Positions 8,796 through 17,248 are shown, numbered from the stretch's first letter. The stretch is 64,000 nucleotides of DNA from JAXGXT01 sp040772665 (GCA_040772665.1 JAXGXT010000002.1:1-64000), one strand, 5' to 3'. Translations and numbers: made by a program. The notes: generated by a model not told the origin, from the sequence alone.

Positions 8796-9908
8796 ATGGA
8801 CGAAAGAAATAAACAACTGGCAAAAAATCTTGTTAACTATTCCTGTAAAATTAAAAAAGGTGAAAACGTATATATTTCCTGTAACGGAACAGGGCCTATT
8901 CCCCTTGTAAAACAGATTATAAAAGAAGTTTATAAAGCAGAGGCAACACCATTTCTTGAAATGAAAACCTCCTCTATGGAAAGAGAAATTCTCCTTGGCG
9001 CAACAGAAGAGCAAATGAAGCTTATGGCACAGTGGGATTGTGAAAAGATGAAAAAGATGGATGCGTTTATAGGTGTAAGAGGTGAAGATAACCTTACAGA
9101 GCTTTCAGATGTTCCTGAAGAAAAAATTAAAATGCAGTCTGTTTTGTACACAAGACCACTAAACGATATAAGAGTTCCTCATACAAAATGGGTGGTTTTA
9201 AGATACCCTACACCAAGCATGGCACAGTCGGCAGGAACAAGCCTTGAAAGTTTTGAAGATTTTTATTATAAAGTATGCAACTTAGATTATAAAAAAATGT
9301 CAGATGCAATGGACAGCCTTGTTGAACTTATGAACAAAACAGACAAGGTTAGAATAACGGGAAAAGGCACAGACATAACATTTTCTATAAAAGATATTCC
9401 TGCAATAAAATGTGCGGGAGAAAGCAATATCCCTGACGGAGAGGTTTATACAGCACCTGTTAAAACTTCCGTAAACGGAACAATAACATATAACACCCCA
9501 AGCGAATATAATTCCTTTACATTTGAAAATGTAAGCCTTACCTTTAAAGACGGAAAAATCATTGACTGCTCTGCCAACGATACAGACAGGCTTAACAAGG
9601 TTTTTGATACTGACGAAGGTGCAAGGTATATAGGAGAATTTGCAATAGGGGTTAACCCTTTTATAACAAAACCTATGAACAATATACTTTTTGACGAGAA
9701 AATTATGGGCAGCATACACTTTACTCCGGGCAACTGCTATGATGAGGCTGAAAACGGAAATAAAAGTGCTGTGCATTGGGATTTGGTGTATATTCAAACA
9801 CCTGAATACGGCGGAGGAGAAATATATTTCGACGATGTGCTTATAAGAAAAGACGGAAGATTTGTTGTTGAAGAACTTTTTTGCCTTAACCCTGAAAACC
9901 TTATATAA
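8796..9908 (+). CDS. M29-family aminopeptidase (AmpS/PepS type)
   Basis: M29 aminopeptidases remove N-terminal residues from peptides using a two-metal centre in the C-terminal half, in the cytoplasm. The 370-residue length fits. Candidate ligands occur in order: Glu in NIPDGEVYTAP, Glu in GEFAIGVNP, His and Tyr in GSIHFTPGNCY, and His-Trp-Asp in SAVHWDLVYIQ, matching the E, E, H, Y, H, D pattern of the family. The start is set by AAGGAGATGAT upstream of ATG 8796. It stands alone, with no clear terminator before the pyrophosphatase gene. Confidence 0.92.
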   Translation: MDERNKQLAKNLVNYSCKIKKGENVYISCNGTGPIPLVKQIIKEVYKAEATPFLEMKTSSMEREILLGATEEQMKLMAQWDCEKMKKMDAFIGVRGEDNLTELSDVPEEKIKMQSVLYTRPLNDIRVPHTKWVVLRYPTPSMAQSAGTSLESFEDFYYKVCNLDYKKMSDAMDSLVELMNKTDKVRITGKGTDITFSIKDIPAIKCAGESNIPDGEVYTAPVKTSVNGTITYNTPSEYNSFTFENVSLTFKDGKIIDCSANDTDRLNKVFDTDEGARYIGEFAIGVNPFITKPMNNILFDEKIMGSIHFTPGNCYDEAENGNKSAVHWDLVYIQTPEYGGGEIYFDDVLIRKDGRFVVEELFCLNPENLI

Positions 9909-9996
9909 ATCCATTGTAAGGTATGGACATTTTGCTTTCTGTAACGTAAAATAATTGTTTGATAATATGTACAAAGATTGGAGCAATTCAAAGATT

Positions 9997-11652
9997 ATGG
10001 AGAGAAAAAAAGAAATTATAGTAATAGGGCATAAAAATCCCGACACAGATTCAATCTGTTCTGCTGTTGCATATGCAAACCTTAAAAACAAAATAGACAG
10101 CCAAAATATTTATGCGGCAAAACGCTGCGGGGAGGTTTCCAAGGAAACGGCATATGTTTTAGACAGGTTTTTTGTGGAACATCCTAAACTTCAAGAAGAT
10201 GTGCGCACACAAGTAAGCGATATAGAAATTAAACAGGTTAACGGTGTAAGCGGAGATATCTCCATTAAAAATGCCTATTACCTTATGAAACAGCAAAATG
10301 CCAACACCCTTGCTGTAACCAAGTCTGACAACAGAATTGAGGGTGTTATAACAATAGGGGATATAGCCGCATCAGATATGGATGTGTATGACTCACGAAT
10401 TATTTCAAAGGCTGAAACACCTTATAAAAACATTGTTGAAACCCTTGACGGAAAGGTGCTCTGCGGTGATATTTCAGGCTCTTTTACACAAGGCAAGGTA
10501 ACCATTGCCGCCAACACCCCAGACCTTATGGAAGAATATATTTCAAAAGGTGACCTTGTGATAATGGGGAACAGGTTTGAAAGCCAGTTTGTTGCTGTGG
10601 AAATGGGTGTAAGCTGTATAGTGCTTTGCACAAACAACAACGTAAACATAAATATTTTGCAAAGGGCAAAGGAAAAAGGCTGTGTTATAATATCCTCACC
10701 CTATGACACATACACTGTTGCAAGGCTTGTAAACAGAAGTATGCCCATAAGATATTTTATGACAAGCAAAGACATAGATATTTTCAGCATTGATGATTTT
10801 ACAAATGATGTTAAAGAGGTTATGGCAAAAAAACGTCACCGCTATTTTCCTGTGCTTGATGAAAAAGGAGGATATATAGGCCAGATTTCAAAAAGAAGCT
10901 TTCTTGATATGGAAAGAAAAAGAGTTATACTTGTTGACCATAACGAAAAAATACAGGCTGTTGACGGCATTGAATATGCGGAAATTCTTGAAATTATAGA
11001 CCATCATCGTCTTGGCAGCCTTGAAACCATGAACCCTGTGTTTTTCAGAAATCAGCCTTTGGGCTGTACAGCCACAATAATCTATCAGATGTATATTGAA
11101 AACAATGTGGAAATATCAAAGGAAATGGCAGGCATACTTTGCGGTGCAATAATTTCCGATACATTAATGTTCCGCTCGCCCACATGCACACATTTTGATA
11201 AAATTGCGGCGGAAAACCTTGCAGATATTGCTGAAATTGAAATTCAGGAATTTTCTGAGGAAATGTTTGGTGCGGCAAGTGATTTTGAAAACAGAACAGA
11301 TGAGGAACTTTTTTATCAGGATTATAAAACCTTTACATATTCAAACACAACCTTTGGTGTGGGACAGGTTATGGGTATGAACGGAGGCGACCTTTTAAAG
11401 CTTAAAGACAGAATGAATGATTATATGGAACAAATTATATCAATGGGCAAGGTTGATATGATTATTCTTATGCTTACAAACATAATTGATGAATCTTCCA
11501 TACTTGTTTTTAAAGGAGCAAGGGGAAAAGAGCTTTTGTCAATTGCATATGAGGGTGAGTTTGATGAGGATACCATTTATGTAAAAGGTATGGTTTCCAG
11601 AAAGAAACAGCTTGTTCCTGATTTAATGCAGGCTTTGCAGCAGCAAGATTAG
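9997..11652 (+). CDS. Manganese-dependent inorganic pyrophosphatase with CBS and DRTGG domains
   Basis: Family II pyrophosphatase splits pyrophosphate to phosphate. The DHH-type catalytic core is visible at the N-terminus (VIGHKNPDTDSICSA) and resumes after an insertion with IDHHRLGSLE. The roughly 250-residue insert holds two CBS halves flanking a DRTGG domain, the arrangement of nucleotide-regulated clostridial CBS-PPases inhibited by AMP/ADP and activated by diadenosine polyphosphates. The start is uncertain: ATG 9997 fits the family N-terminus, with GGAG 13 bases upstream; in-frame TTG 9955 or ATG 9967 would add up to 14 residues. A terminator follows at 11737. Confidence 0.93.
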   Translation: MERKKEIIVIGHKNPDTDSICSAVAYANLKNKIDSQNIYAAKRCGEVSKETAYVLDRFFVEHPKLQEDVRTQVSDIEIKQVNGVSGDISIKNAYYLMKQQNANTLAVTKSDNRIEGVITIGDIAASDMDVYDSRIISKAETPYKNIVETLDGKVLCGDISGSFTQGKVTIAANTPDLMEEYISKGDLVIMGNRFESQFVAVEMGVSCIVLCTNNNVNINILQRAKEKGCVIISSPYDTYTVARLVNRSMPIRYFMTSKDIDIFSIDDFTNDVKEVMAKKRHRYFPVLDEKGGYIGQISKRSFLDMERKRVILVDHNEKIQAVDGIEYAEILEIIDHHRLGSLETMNPVFFRNQPLGCTATIIYQMYIENNVEISKEMAGILCGAIISDTLMFRSPTCTHFDKIAAENLADIAEIEIQEFSEEMFGAASDFENRTDEELFYQDYKTFTYSNTTFGVGQVMGMNGGDLLKLKDRMNDYMEQIISMGKVDMIILMLTNIIDESSILVFKGARGKELLSIAYEGEFDEDTIYVKGMVSRKKQLVPDLMQALQQQD

Positions 11653-11736
11653 AACTCTGCTGTTTTAACAGAAGCAGGAATAGTGTAATAGTTTAGCACT
11701 TGGTATATATAAATAATTTTAGAATAAGCAAAAAAA

Positions 11737-11771
11737 AGGAAACAAGCAAGTAAAATGCTGTTTCCTTTTTT
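11737..11771 (+). terminator. Intrinsic terminator after the pyrophosphatase gene
   Basis: AGGAAACA pairs with TGTTTCCT, with inner AGC and GCT also able to pair, followed by six T residues. It may also serve the convergent small gene on the minus strand. Confidence 0.75.
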
Positions 11772-11810
11772 ATGACTTATGGATTTGGAAGATTAAATAT
11801 ATGCTGACAT

Positions 11811-12134
11811 CTATTTATCGGTATTGTTTTGCTTCTCATCTTTTGGATACAAATATTCCTTTGTGTATACAATGTCTTCCTTAGAAAAAAGATTGGAAAG
11901 GATGTCCGTATCACCTTCTTGCAATGGGGTGTTGTCATATAAAACCTTAATGTCTTCCGAAAATTTTTCAAATTTTTCAGGAGCATAAAATCGGGAAAAG
12001 TCACCCCAAGTGGAGCTGCTGCTTGGTGTAAAGGTTTTATTTGCATTGTCGTTTGAAAAGGGCATAAAAGAGAACACAATTACAGCAACCAAGATAATAA
12101 ATGCAAGAATAAATTTTGACGATATCTTTTTCAT
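11811..12134 (-). CDS. Unknown protein with one N-terminal membrane segment
   Basis: The 107-residue product has a positively charged start, a hydrophobic helix at about residues 8-24 (FILAFIILVAVIVFSF) and a polar remainder rich in Ser, Asp and Lys, so it is probably membrane-anchored with the tail outside, or secreted. No family is recognised. It looks real: AAGGAGGGAAAAC sits just upstream of the ATG, and on the minus strand TTGACA (12186-12181) and TACAAT (12162-12157), 18 bases apart, form a promoter. It is monocistronic. Confidence 0.65.
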   Translation of the reverse strand: MKKISSKFILAFIILVAVIVFSFMPFSNDNANKTFTPSSSSTWGDFSRFYAPEKFEKFSEDIKVLYDNTPLQEGDTDILSNLFSKEDIVYTKEYLYPKDEKQNNTDK

Positions 12135-12210
12135 GTTTTCCCTCCTTAGTATAATTATTGTAAGAGTTTACTGTTATGAATGTCAACAAAAGATGAATTT
12201 TATAAATTAT

Positions 12211-12247
12211 AAGAGGGCAACAGACAAAAATGTCGGTCACCCTCTGC
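12211..12247 (-). terminator. Terminator-like hairpin after the 142-residue unknown gene
   Basis: AGAGGG...AGACA and TGTC...CCCTCT form an interrupted stem around an A-rich loop. It lies downstream of the minus-strand gene ending at 12364; the U tract is weak. Confidence 0.4.
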
Positions 12248-12262
12248 ATAGTTCAATAAACA

Positions 12263-12362
12263 GAAATAATACTCAAAGCAAAATGAAGTTTTGCGAAATG
12301 AGCCAAGGGTGAACCCCTGCGTGGAAGCAAAGCCCCTTGGTCTTTCCCTAAGGAAATTCACC
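12263..12362. repeat. Divergent member of the dispersed intergenic repeat family
   Basis: The segment CAAAGCAAAATGAAGTTTTG followed by GCGAAATGAGCCAAGGGTGA resembles 16789-16823 (CAAGCAAAACAAAGTTTTGC, then GTAATGGGTCAAG). The following part, with AACCCCTGCGTGGAAGC and CCTTGGTCTTTCCC, resembles the CCCTTGTGGGTG...AAGGTCTT module seen at 43387-43434. The match is by eye and imperfect. Confidence 0.5.
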
Positions 12363-12363
12363 T

Positions 12364-12792
12364 TTAAAGCCTTCCCATTAAAGCCAGCAACATTAAAGCC
12401 TTTGTTGTTTGCAGGTTTTGAGAGGTCACCACGGCTTCCTCTCCCTCCTCACTTCTTATTGTAATTGTTTTTTCGTCGTTTTGATATTTTGATAAGTTGT
12501 GCTGAACATTTTGCATGGCATTGAAAAAGTTAAGTGTTTCTATGGTGTTTTCAATGGCATGATGCTGCGGCGGCGGAGTGAATGCTTTAAGGGCACGAAG
12601 AAGAACAACTTCTCTTGACGGTTTATTTTTTACCTTTTTTTCTTCACTGTCGGCGGCCATGTATATTTTACGCACATAATTTTTTTGAAAACAGTTTTTT
12701 AAATTATGAACGGCTGCGGCAATCTCTTCGTTTAAAGGGTCTGCATTGCTTAAAACTCTTGTTACTTCATATAATCTATCTTTTTCTGCCAT
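12364..12792 (-). CDS. Unknown 142-residue soluble protein
   Basis: No family is recognised. The product is mostly helical and charged, without signal or membrane segments, and ends in a hydrophobic stretch (LMLLALMGRL). Pro-rich FTPPPQHH (about residues 71-78) breaks the helices. The gene is probably real: GGGGGGTAAAT precedes the ATG, and on the minus strand TTGGAA (12850-12845) and TAATAT (12827-12822) are 17 bases apart. A terminator-like hairpin and a diverged repeat lie downstream. Confidence 0.65.
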   Translation of the reverse strand: MAEKDRLYEVTRVLSNADPLNEEIAAAVHNLKNCFQKNYVRKIYMAADSEEKKVKNKPSREVVLLRALKAFTPPPQHHAIENTIETLNFFNAMQNVQHNLSKYQNDEKTITIRSEEGEEAVVTSQNLQTTKALMLLALMGRL

Positions 12793-13145
12793 ATTTACCC
12801 CCCATGGGCTTTTATTATATTATATTACAGTTAGATTGTCTTATTTCCAATTTGTTTTAAGAGGTATTTAAGCTGAAATAAAGGCATAATATTAATTAAA
12901 AAAGTATTGTTATCAAAAAGCAGCATGTAAATCAGTTAAGCTATAGAAAAATATAAATTTATAAAAATTATTTCTTTATGTTAAGAAGTTTGTTATTGAT
13001 AATATCTTTCTGAAACATAATACTTTTAAGGCTAAAGGTATTATCTCTGATGTTTTTTGCAACTGTATATTCAATAAAAACTGCCATAGAATAATGTATT
13101 TTTATAGATACAATAGCCAAAAAATAAATATTTGATAAAGGAGTA
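12793..13145. other. A/T-rich gap before the ilv leader
   Basis: It holds the probable promoter of the preceding minus-strand gene near 12822-12850 and a hairpin at about 13018-13044 (ATAATACTTT with AAAGGTATTAT). No T-box motif, gene or repeat was seen. Confidence 0.4.
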
Positions 13146-13174
13146 TTGACTTTTATGCTTTAGGGTAATAAAAT
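13146..13174 (+). promoter_or_regulatory. Sigma-A promoter of the ilv leader and operon
   Basis: TTGACT at 13146-13151 and TAAAAT at 13169-13174 are 17 bases apart. Initiation near 13181 leaves about 40 bases before the leader-peptide ATG at 13223. Confidence 0.75.
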
Positions 13175-13222
13175 AAGCACAACAAATTTTTGATTTGATT
13201 TTATTTTAAGGAGGAACTGTAA

Positions 13223-13366
13223 ATGTTTAATTTATTCATTGATACAACTGCAAAATTTATTAACGTATACGTCCTCGTCCTTGTCAGCCTCGTCCTAAGC
13301 GAGGTTATTTGCCGTACTCAAAATAGTTGTTTGCTGACAAGGGAAACTGCAATAGGTGCTTTGTAA
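13223..13366 (+). CDS. Branched-chain amino-acid leader peptide of the ilv operon
   Basis: A 47-residue frame starts at ATG 13223 behind a strong AAGGAGGAACTGTAA site and ends at TAA 13364-13366. Residues 13-29 read INVYVLVLVSLVLSEVI: 12 of 17 are Ile, Val or Leu. Many are GTC or CTC, codons rare in the neighbouring genes, which prefer GTT and CTT. The frame lies between a sigma-A promoter and a strong terminator 200 bases ahead of ilvB. This is the classic architecture of ribosome-mediated attenuation sensing charged Val/Leu tRNA. The peptide itself probably has no function after translation. The attenuation role is inferred from the sequence. Confidence 0.8.
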   Translation: MFNLFIDTTAKFINVYVLVLVSLVLSEVICRTQNSCLLTRETAIGAL

Positions 13367-13430
13367 TTCTTTAATTTTGAATTAGTGCTTATAGGCGGCC
13401 GCACAGTAGATAACTGTGCGGCCTTTTTTA
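13279..13430 (+). promoter_or_regulatory. ilv attenuator: leader stem and intrinsic terminator
   Basis: CCTTGTCAGC (13279-13288), inside the Val/Leu codons, pairs perfectly with GCTGACAAGG (13333-13342), enclosing a small hairpin CCTCG...CGAGG (13288-13304). The terminator is GGCCGCACAG (13397-13406) with CTGTGCGGCC (13414-13423) and six T. A possible competing pairing joins CCTAAGC (13294-13300) with GCTTATAGG near 13388-13395, just before the terminator arm; this antiterminator is speculative. Confidence 0.7.
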
Positions 13431-13568
13431 TTCTCAAAATACGTAAAAGTTTTACTTAAAAGACATTTTAATACAATAAGGAACAAAGATTTAAGCATTA
13501 AACAGACATTTACAAAATGAAAACATTTTTTAAATATTACAGATGATATGCATAGGGGGGATGGAAAA

Positions 13569-15230
13569 ATGTTGCTTACAGGAAGTCAGATAGTAATAGA
13601 AGTTTTACTGGAAAATCAAGCAGATACGGTTTTTGGATACCCCGGAGGGCACATACTTTGCGTTTATGACGAGCTTCAAAAAAACAGCGATAAAATAAAA
13701 CATATACTTACCGCCCACGAGCAAGGGGCCTCCCATGCGGCGGACGGATACGCAAGAACTTCGGGAAAGGTTGGTGTGTGCATTGCCACATCAGGCCCTG
13801 GAACAACAAACATTATAACAGGCCTTGCCACAGCAATGATGGATTCTGTGCCTGTGGTTGCAATAACAGGCAGTGTGCCTTTAAAGTTCAGCGGAACAGA
13901 TTTTTTTCAAGAGGTAGATGCAATAGGGCTGACAGCGGCTGTAACAAAACACAGCTTTTTTGTAAGAAAGGCAGAAGATATAGCAGATACTTTAAGATCG
14001 GCTTTTGAAATAGCAAAAGAAGGCAGACCAGGCCCTGTTCTTGTTGATATACCGCATAATGTTCAAATGGAGCTGGCGGTGTTTAAAAAAGAAGAAAATA
14101 AGAAAACTGAAACAATTATAGAAAAAGCCGAAACAGAGTGTCTTGATAAATGTTTAAAGCTCATAGAAGAGGCACAAAGACCCATAATCTACTGCGGCGG
14201 AGGAATAATAAACGGCGGCTGCGAAAAAGAGCTTACTGCGTTGGCGGAAAAGATAGATGCTTTTGTTTCCTGCACAATGATGGGGCTTTCGGCAATAAAG
14301 GGGGAGCATCCTTTAAACTTAGGAATGTCGGGAGTGTACGGCAGACGGGCGGCATCAATGGCAATAGCCAAAAGTGATTTGATAATAGCCGCAGGGGTAA
14401 GGTTTGCAGACAGAGGAACAGGAAATAAAGATAAATTCGGATGTGATGCAAAAATAATTCACCTTGATATAGACAGTGCAGAGCATGGAAAAATAATAAA
14501 AGCAGATGTTCAGGTCATGGGCGAACTTAAATCTTCCCTTAGCTATCTTTGTGAAAATGCCAAAGCCAAATCAAATATCCATTGGCACAATCAGGTGGAG
14601 GAAATTAAAAAGGACTACGGTGAACAGGCACATGATGAATCTGAGTTTTGCCCAAAGGAAATAATAGAAACTGTAAGCAAATTAGCAGATGATGACACAA
14701 TAATTGCCACAGACGTAGGTCAGCACCAAATGTGGGTTGCCAAGCATTACAGCTTTAAAAAGCCAAGAACATTTCTTACCTCAGGTGGTTTTGGAACAAT
14801 GGGGTATGGCATGGGTGCAGCCATAGGAGGCGCAGTGGCAGCAGGTAAAAGAGCAGTTCTTTTTACAGGAGATGGAAGCTTTCATATGAATATGAGTGAA
14901 CTTTCAACAGCAGTAAGACACAACATACCCATTACAGTAATAGTTCTTGATAACGGCAGGCTGGGAATGATTGAACAGCTTCAGACTTATTTTTATAATA
15001 ATAATATATTTTCCACAGAGCTTGGACACAGAACAGATTTTAGTATGGTTGCAAAGGCAATGAGTGCAAAGGGCGAAACAGTGAGAAACATGGATGAGCT
15101 AAAAAAGGCAGTTGAAAAAAGCTTCAAAGAGAAAGGGCCTGTTGTTATAAACTGCATTATATCTGAGGATAACAGGGCGGTGCCCATGATGCGTGTAAAC
15201 GGGTCGGTGCATGATATGATTGTAACGTAG
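13569..15230 (+). CDS. ilvB: Acetolactate synthase large subunit
   Basis: This thiamine-diphosphate enzyme condenses two pyruvates to acetolactate (or pyruvate with 2-ketobutyrate), the first common step of Val, Leu and Ile synthesis. Visible motifs are FGYPGGHIL near the start, the Glu in HEQGASHAADGYAR that activates the thiazolium, and GDGSFHMNMSEL, the ThDP/Mg2+ site, in the C-terminal domain. The start at ATG 13569 is chosen because GGGGGGATGG is correctly spaced; an upstream ATG at 13548 would overlap that site. At 553 residues it is of normal length. It is the first structural gene after the attenuator. Confidence 0.96.
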   Translation: MLLTGSQIVIEVLLENQADTVFGYPGGHILCVYDELQKNSDKIKHILTAHEQGASHAADGYARTSGKVGVCIATSGPGTTNIITGLATAMMDSVPVVAITGSVPLKFSGTDFFQEVDAIGLTAAVTKHSFFVRKAEDIADTLRSAFEIAKEGRPGPVLVDIPHNVQMELAVFKKEENKKTETIIEKAETECLDKCLKLIEEAQRPIIYCGGGIINGGCEKELTALAEKIDAFVSCTMMGLSAIKGEHPLNLGMSGVYGRRAASMAIAKSDLIIAAGVRFADRGTGNKDKFGCDAKIIHLDIDSAEHGKIIKADVQVMGELKSSLSYLCENAKAKSNIHWHNQVEEIKKDYGEQAHDESEFCPKEIIETVSKLADDDTIIATDVGQHQMWVAKHYSFKKPRTFLTSGGFGTMGYGMGAAIGGAVAAGKRAVLFTGDGSFHMNMSELSTAVRHNIPITVIVLDNGRLGMIEQLQTYFYNNNIFSTELGHRTDFSMVAKAMSAKGETVRNMDELKKAVEKSFKEKGPVVINCIISEDNRAVPMMRVNGSVHDMIVT

Positions 15231-15260
15231 ATTATATAAATTATAAGGCGGTGCTTATTT

Positions 15261-15491
15261 ATGGATAATATGAATATTACAGTAACAGCTAACAACAGCG
15301 AAGATATACTTATAAGAATTGCAATGGTTTTTCACAGACGTGGTTTTAAAATAATATCGCTTAATTTCACAGAAAACACTGATACTGCAACTTTAGAAAT
15401 AATAGCTTATGGGGAAATGGAAAGACAGGAGCAGATGCTTCTTCAGCTTTGCAAGCTTCATGATATTAAAGAGGCTCAGATTGCCTGTTAA
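15261..15491 (+). CDS. ilvN: Acetolactate synthase small subunit, short ACT-domain form
   Basis: The 76 residues form a single ACT domain (beginning MNITVTANNSEDILIRIAMVFHRRGF), the regulatory subunit that stabilises the catalytic subunit and binds valine for feedback control. It is much shorter than the usual 160-residue IlvN/IlvH and is closer in size to the IlvM type, lacking the C-terminal domain. It starts 30 bases after ilvB with AAGGCGGTG upstream and is clearly part of the operon. Reduced or altered valine sensitivity is possible but untested. Confidence 0.88.
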   Translation: MDNMNITVTANNSEDILIRIAMVFHRRGFKIISLNFTENTDTATLEIIAYGEMERQEQMLLQLCKLHDIKEAQIAC

Positions 15492-15618
15492 TATATAGGA
15501 ACAGACTTTAAGTGGAAACATGGATTTTACGCTTAGGGTGAAGAGTTTGAGGCAAAAAGCCGCAAGTTCTTAAACATACAAGTTGTTAAATACACACATA
15601 AAAAAGGAGAAGATAACA

Positions 15619-16605
15619 ATGGCTAAAATGTATTACGAAAAGGATGCGGATTCACAGAGAATAAAGGGGAAAACAATTGCAATAATCGGTTATGGCTCAC
15701 AGGGCCATGCTCATGCTCAAAACCTTAAAGACAGCGGTGCTGATGTAATCGTTGGGCTTTACGAGGGTTCAAAAAGCAAGGCTAAAGCAGAGGCGGATGG
15801 CTTAAAGGTTATGACAACAGCTCAGGCTGTTAAAGCTGCCGATATCACCATGATACTTGTTAATGATGAAACGCAGGCAAAAATGTATAAAACAGACATA
15901 GAGCCAAACCTTAAATCAGGTGCAACACTTGCCTTTGCCCATGGTTTTAACATACACTTTGGACAGATTGTTCCCCCAAGCGATGTGGATGTAATAATGG
16001 TTGCTCCAAAAGGCCCTGGACACACAGTAAGAAGTGAGTATCAGGAAGGCTTTGGCGTACCTGCCCTTATAGCAGTTTATCAAGACACAAGCGGCACAGC
16101 AAAAGAAACAGCCCTTGCCTATGCAGACGCCATAGGCGGCACAAGAGCCGGAGTTCTTGAAACCACTTTCAAAGAGGAGACAGAAACAGATCTTTTCGGT
16201 GAGCAGGCAGTTCTTTGCGGCGGTGTTGCGGCGCTTATGAAAGCAGGCTTTGACACACTTGTTGAGGCAGGGTATCAGCCTGAAAGTGCATATTTTGAGT
16301 GTATGCATGAAATGAAGCTTATAATAGATTTAGTTGTTAAAGAGGGCTTATCCTTTATGCGTTATTCCATAAGCGACACAGCGGAATACGGTGATTACTA
16401 CGCAGGTCCTAAAATCATAACAGACGAAACAAAAAAGGCTATGAAAGACATACTTACAAACATTCAGGAGGGGAACTTTGCAAAGGACTGGATTCTTGAA
16501 AACCAGGCGAACCGCCCTCACTTCAACGCAGTTAGAAGAATACACAGCGAGCATTTAAGCGAAAGCGTTGGCGCAGAGCTTAGAAAGAACATGAGAAGGA
16601 AGTAA
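15619..16605 (+). CDS. ilvC: Ketol-acid reductoisomerase
   Basis: IlvC isomerises and reduces acetolactate or acetohydroxybutyrate to the dihydroxy acid using NAD(P)H and Mg2+. The 328-residue length is that of the short class I enzyme. The Rossmann loop is GYGSQGHAHAQNL, HGFNIHFGQI follows, and the metal-ligand region contains TDLFGEQAVLCGG; the knotted C-terminal domain ends with GAELRKNMRRK. The ATG at 15619 follows AAAAAGGAGAAGATAAC; the earlier in-frame start at 15583 lies before this site. A terminator built from the recurrent AAAACCGCAT hairpin follows, and ilvD is not in the window. Confidence 0.97.
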   Translation: MAKMYYEKDADSQRIKGKTIAIIGYGSQGHAHAQNLKDSGADVIVGLYEGSKSKAKAEADGLKVMTTAQAVKAADITMILVNDETQAKMYKTDIEPNLKSGATLAFAHGFNIHFGQIVPPSDVDVIMVAPKGPGHTVRSEYQEGFGVPALIAVYQDTSGTAKETALAYADAIGGTRAGVLETTFKEETETDLFGEQAVLCGGVAALMKAGFDTLVEAGYQPESAYFECMHEMKLIIDLVVKEGLSFMRYSISDTAEYGDYYAGPKIITDETKKAMKDILTNIQEGNFAKDWILENQANRPHFNAVRRIHSEHLSESVGAELRKNMRRK

Positions 16606-16695
16606 GAGAAAAAGGACCTTGGGGAAAGACCTTGAGGAAAGACCTTGAGGGTTTCACCCTCAAACACCCACAAGGGTTTTACCCTTGACCCATTT

Positions 16696-16723
16696 AAAAC
16701 CGCATATTTTATGCGGTTTTTTT
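16696..16723 (+). terminator. Terminator after ilvC, recurrent AAAACCGCAT hairpin
   Basis: AAAACCGCAT pairs with ATGCGGTTTT and is followed by more T residues. The same hairpin occurs at five other places in the window. Just before it, 16620-16690 contains the short motifs GACCTTGAGG and CACCCACAAGGGTTTTACCC, which are other modules of the repeat family. Confidence 0.8.
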
Positions 16724-16785
16724 ACGAGTTTTTTGCCTTTTCTTTAGCTCACGTTTACATATAAATCAATCCACTATTTTGAATA

Positions 16786-16990
16786 ACCCTCAAGCAAAAC
16801 AAAGTTTTGCGTAATGGGTCAAGTAGGAACGGCGAAGATAAACGCCGCCGCTGGGCATCGGAAAGAAGTCCGACGGCAAAGCCGCTTTTTCGTAAGAAAA
16901 AGTGCTGAACGAAGTAGCGGTTTGCGGAGCAAATTCCTGACAGCGAAACCCTTGTAGGGGGAGGTGGGGGACAAAGTCCTCCACGGTCTT
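16786..16990. repeat. Dispersed intergenic repeat, copy A
   Basis: Bases 16817-16952, starting GGGTCAAGTAGGAA and ending TTCCTGACAGCGAAACCCTT, are nearly identical to 43120-43257 and, reverse-complemented and internally shortened, to 61013-61090. The unit is GC-rich for this genome and is a chain of small palindromes (for example CGGAAAGAAGTCCG, CGGCAAAGCCG, CTTTTTCGTAAGAAAAAG, TTTGCGGAGCAAA). The rest of the gap up to 17248 holds nothing else I recognise. Long minus-strand frames across it are not genes. Confidence 0.8.
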
Positions 16991-17248
16991 AGAGCAAGCC
17001 GGTAAGCTTGTGAAAAGGTAGTCATTATTACTGCGAAAAGCCTTATATCTTCATTCGATTTGTGCATATTGGGCAAAGACATTTGCTCATAGAACAAAAA
17101 CACCATAAATTTTGATGATTGCGTTGCTTACAAAACCAGTGCGTGATATATTACATATTAACGACAGGGTATGTAACCAACATTCATATTTTATGTGTTT
17201 GTATGCTGTGATAATGTGATAAATATAAGAAAAGGGGATGTGAAATAA

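Noticed and set aside
9300..10091. A 263-codon minus-strand frame opposite the aminopeptidase gene
   Set aside because: It is a mirror of the real plus-strand gene, which has clear M29 motifs and a ribosome site; the frame has neither.
13000..13568. T-box riboswitch before ilvB
   Set aside because: The conserved T-box 14-mer with GGNACC-type core is not present; the leader peptide and simple terminator explain the region better.
16819..17106. Open frame on the minus strand with a peptide (VRNLLRKPLLRSALF...) that recurs at 43123-43341
   Set aside because: The shared peptide comes from the dispersed repeat being read on one strand. It has no ribosome site or promoter, and copy C has lost the middle, so it is not a gene family.
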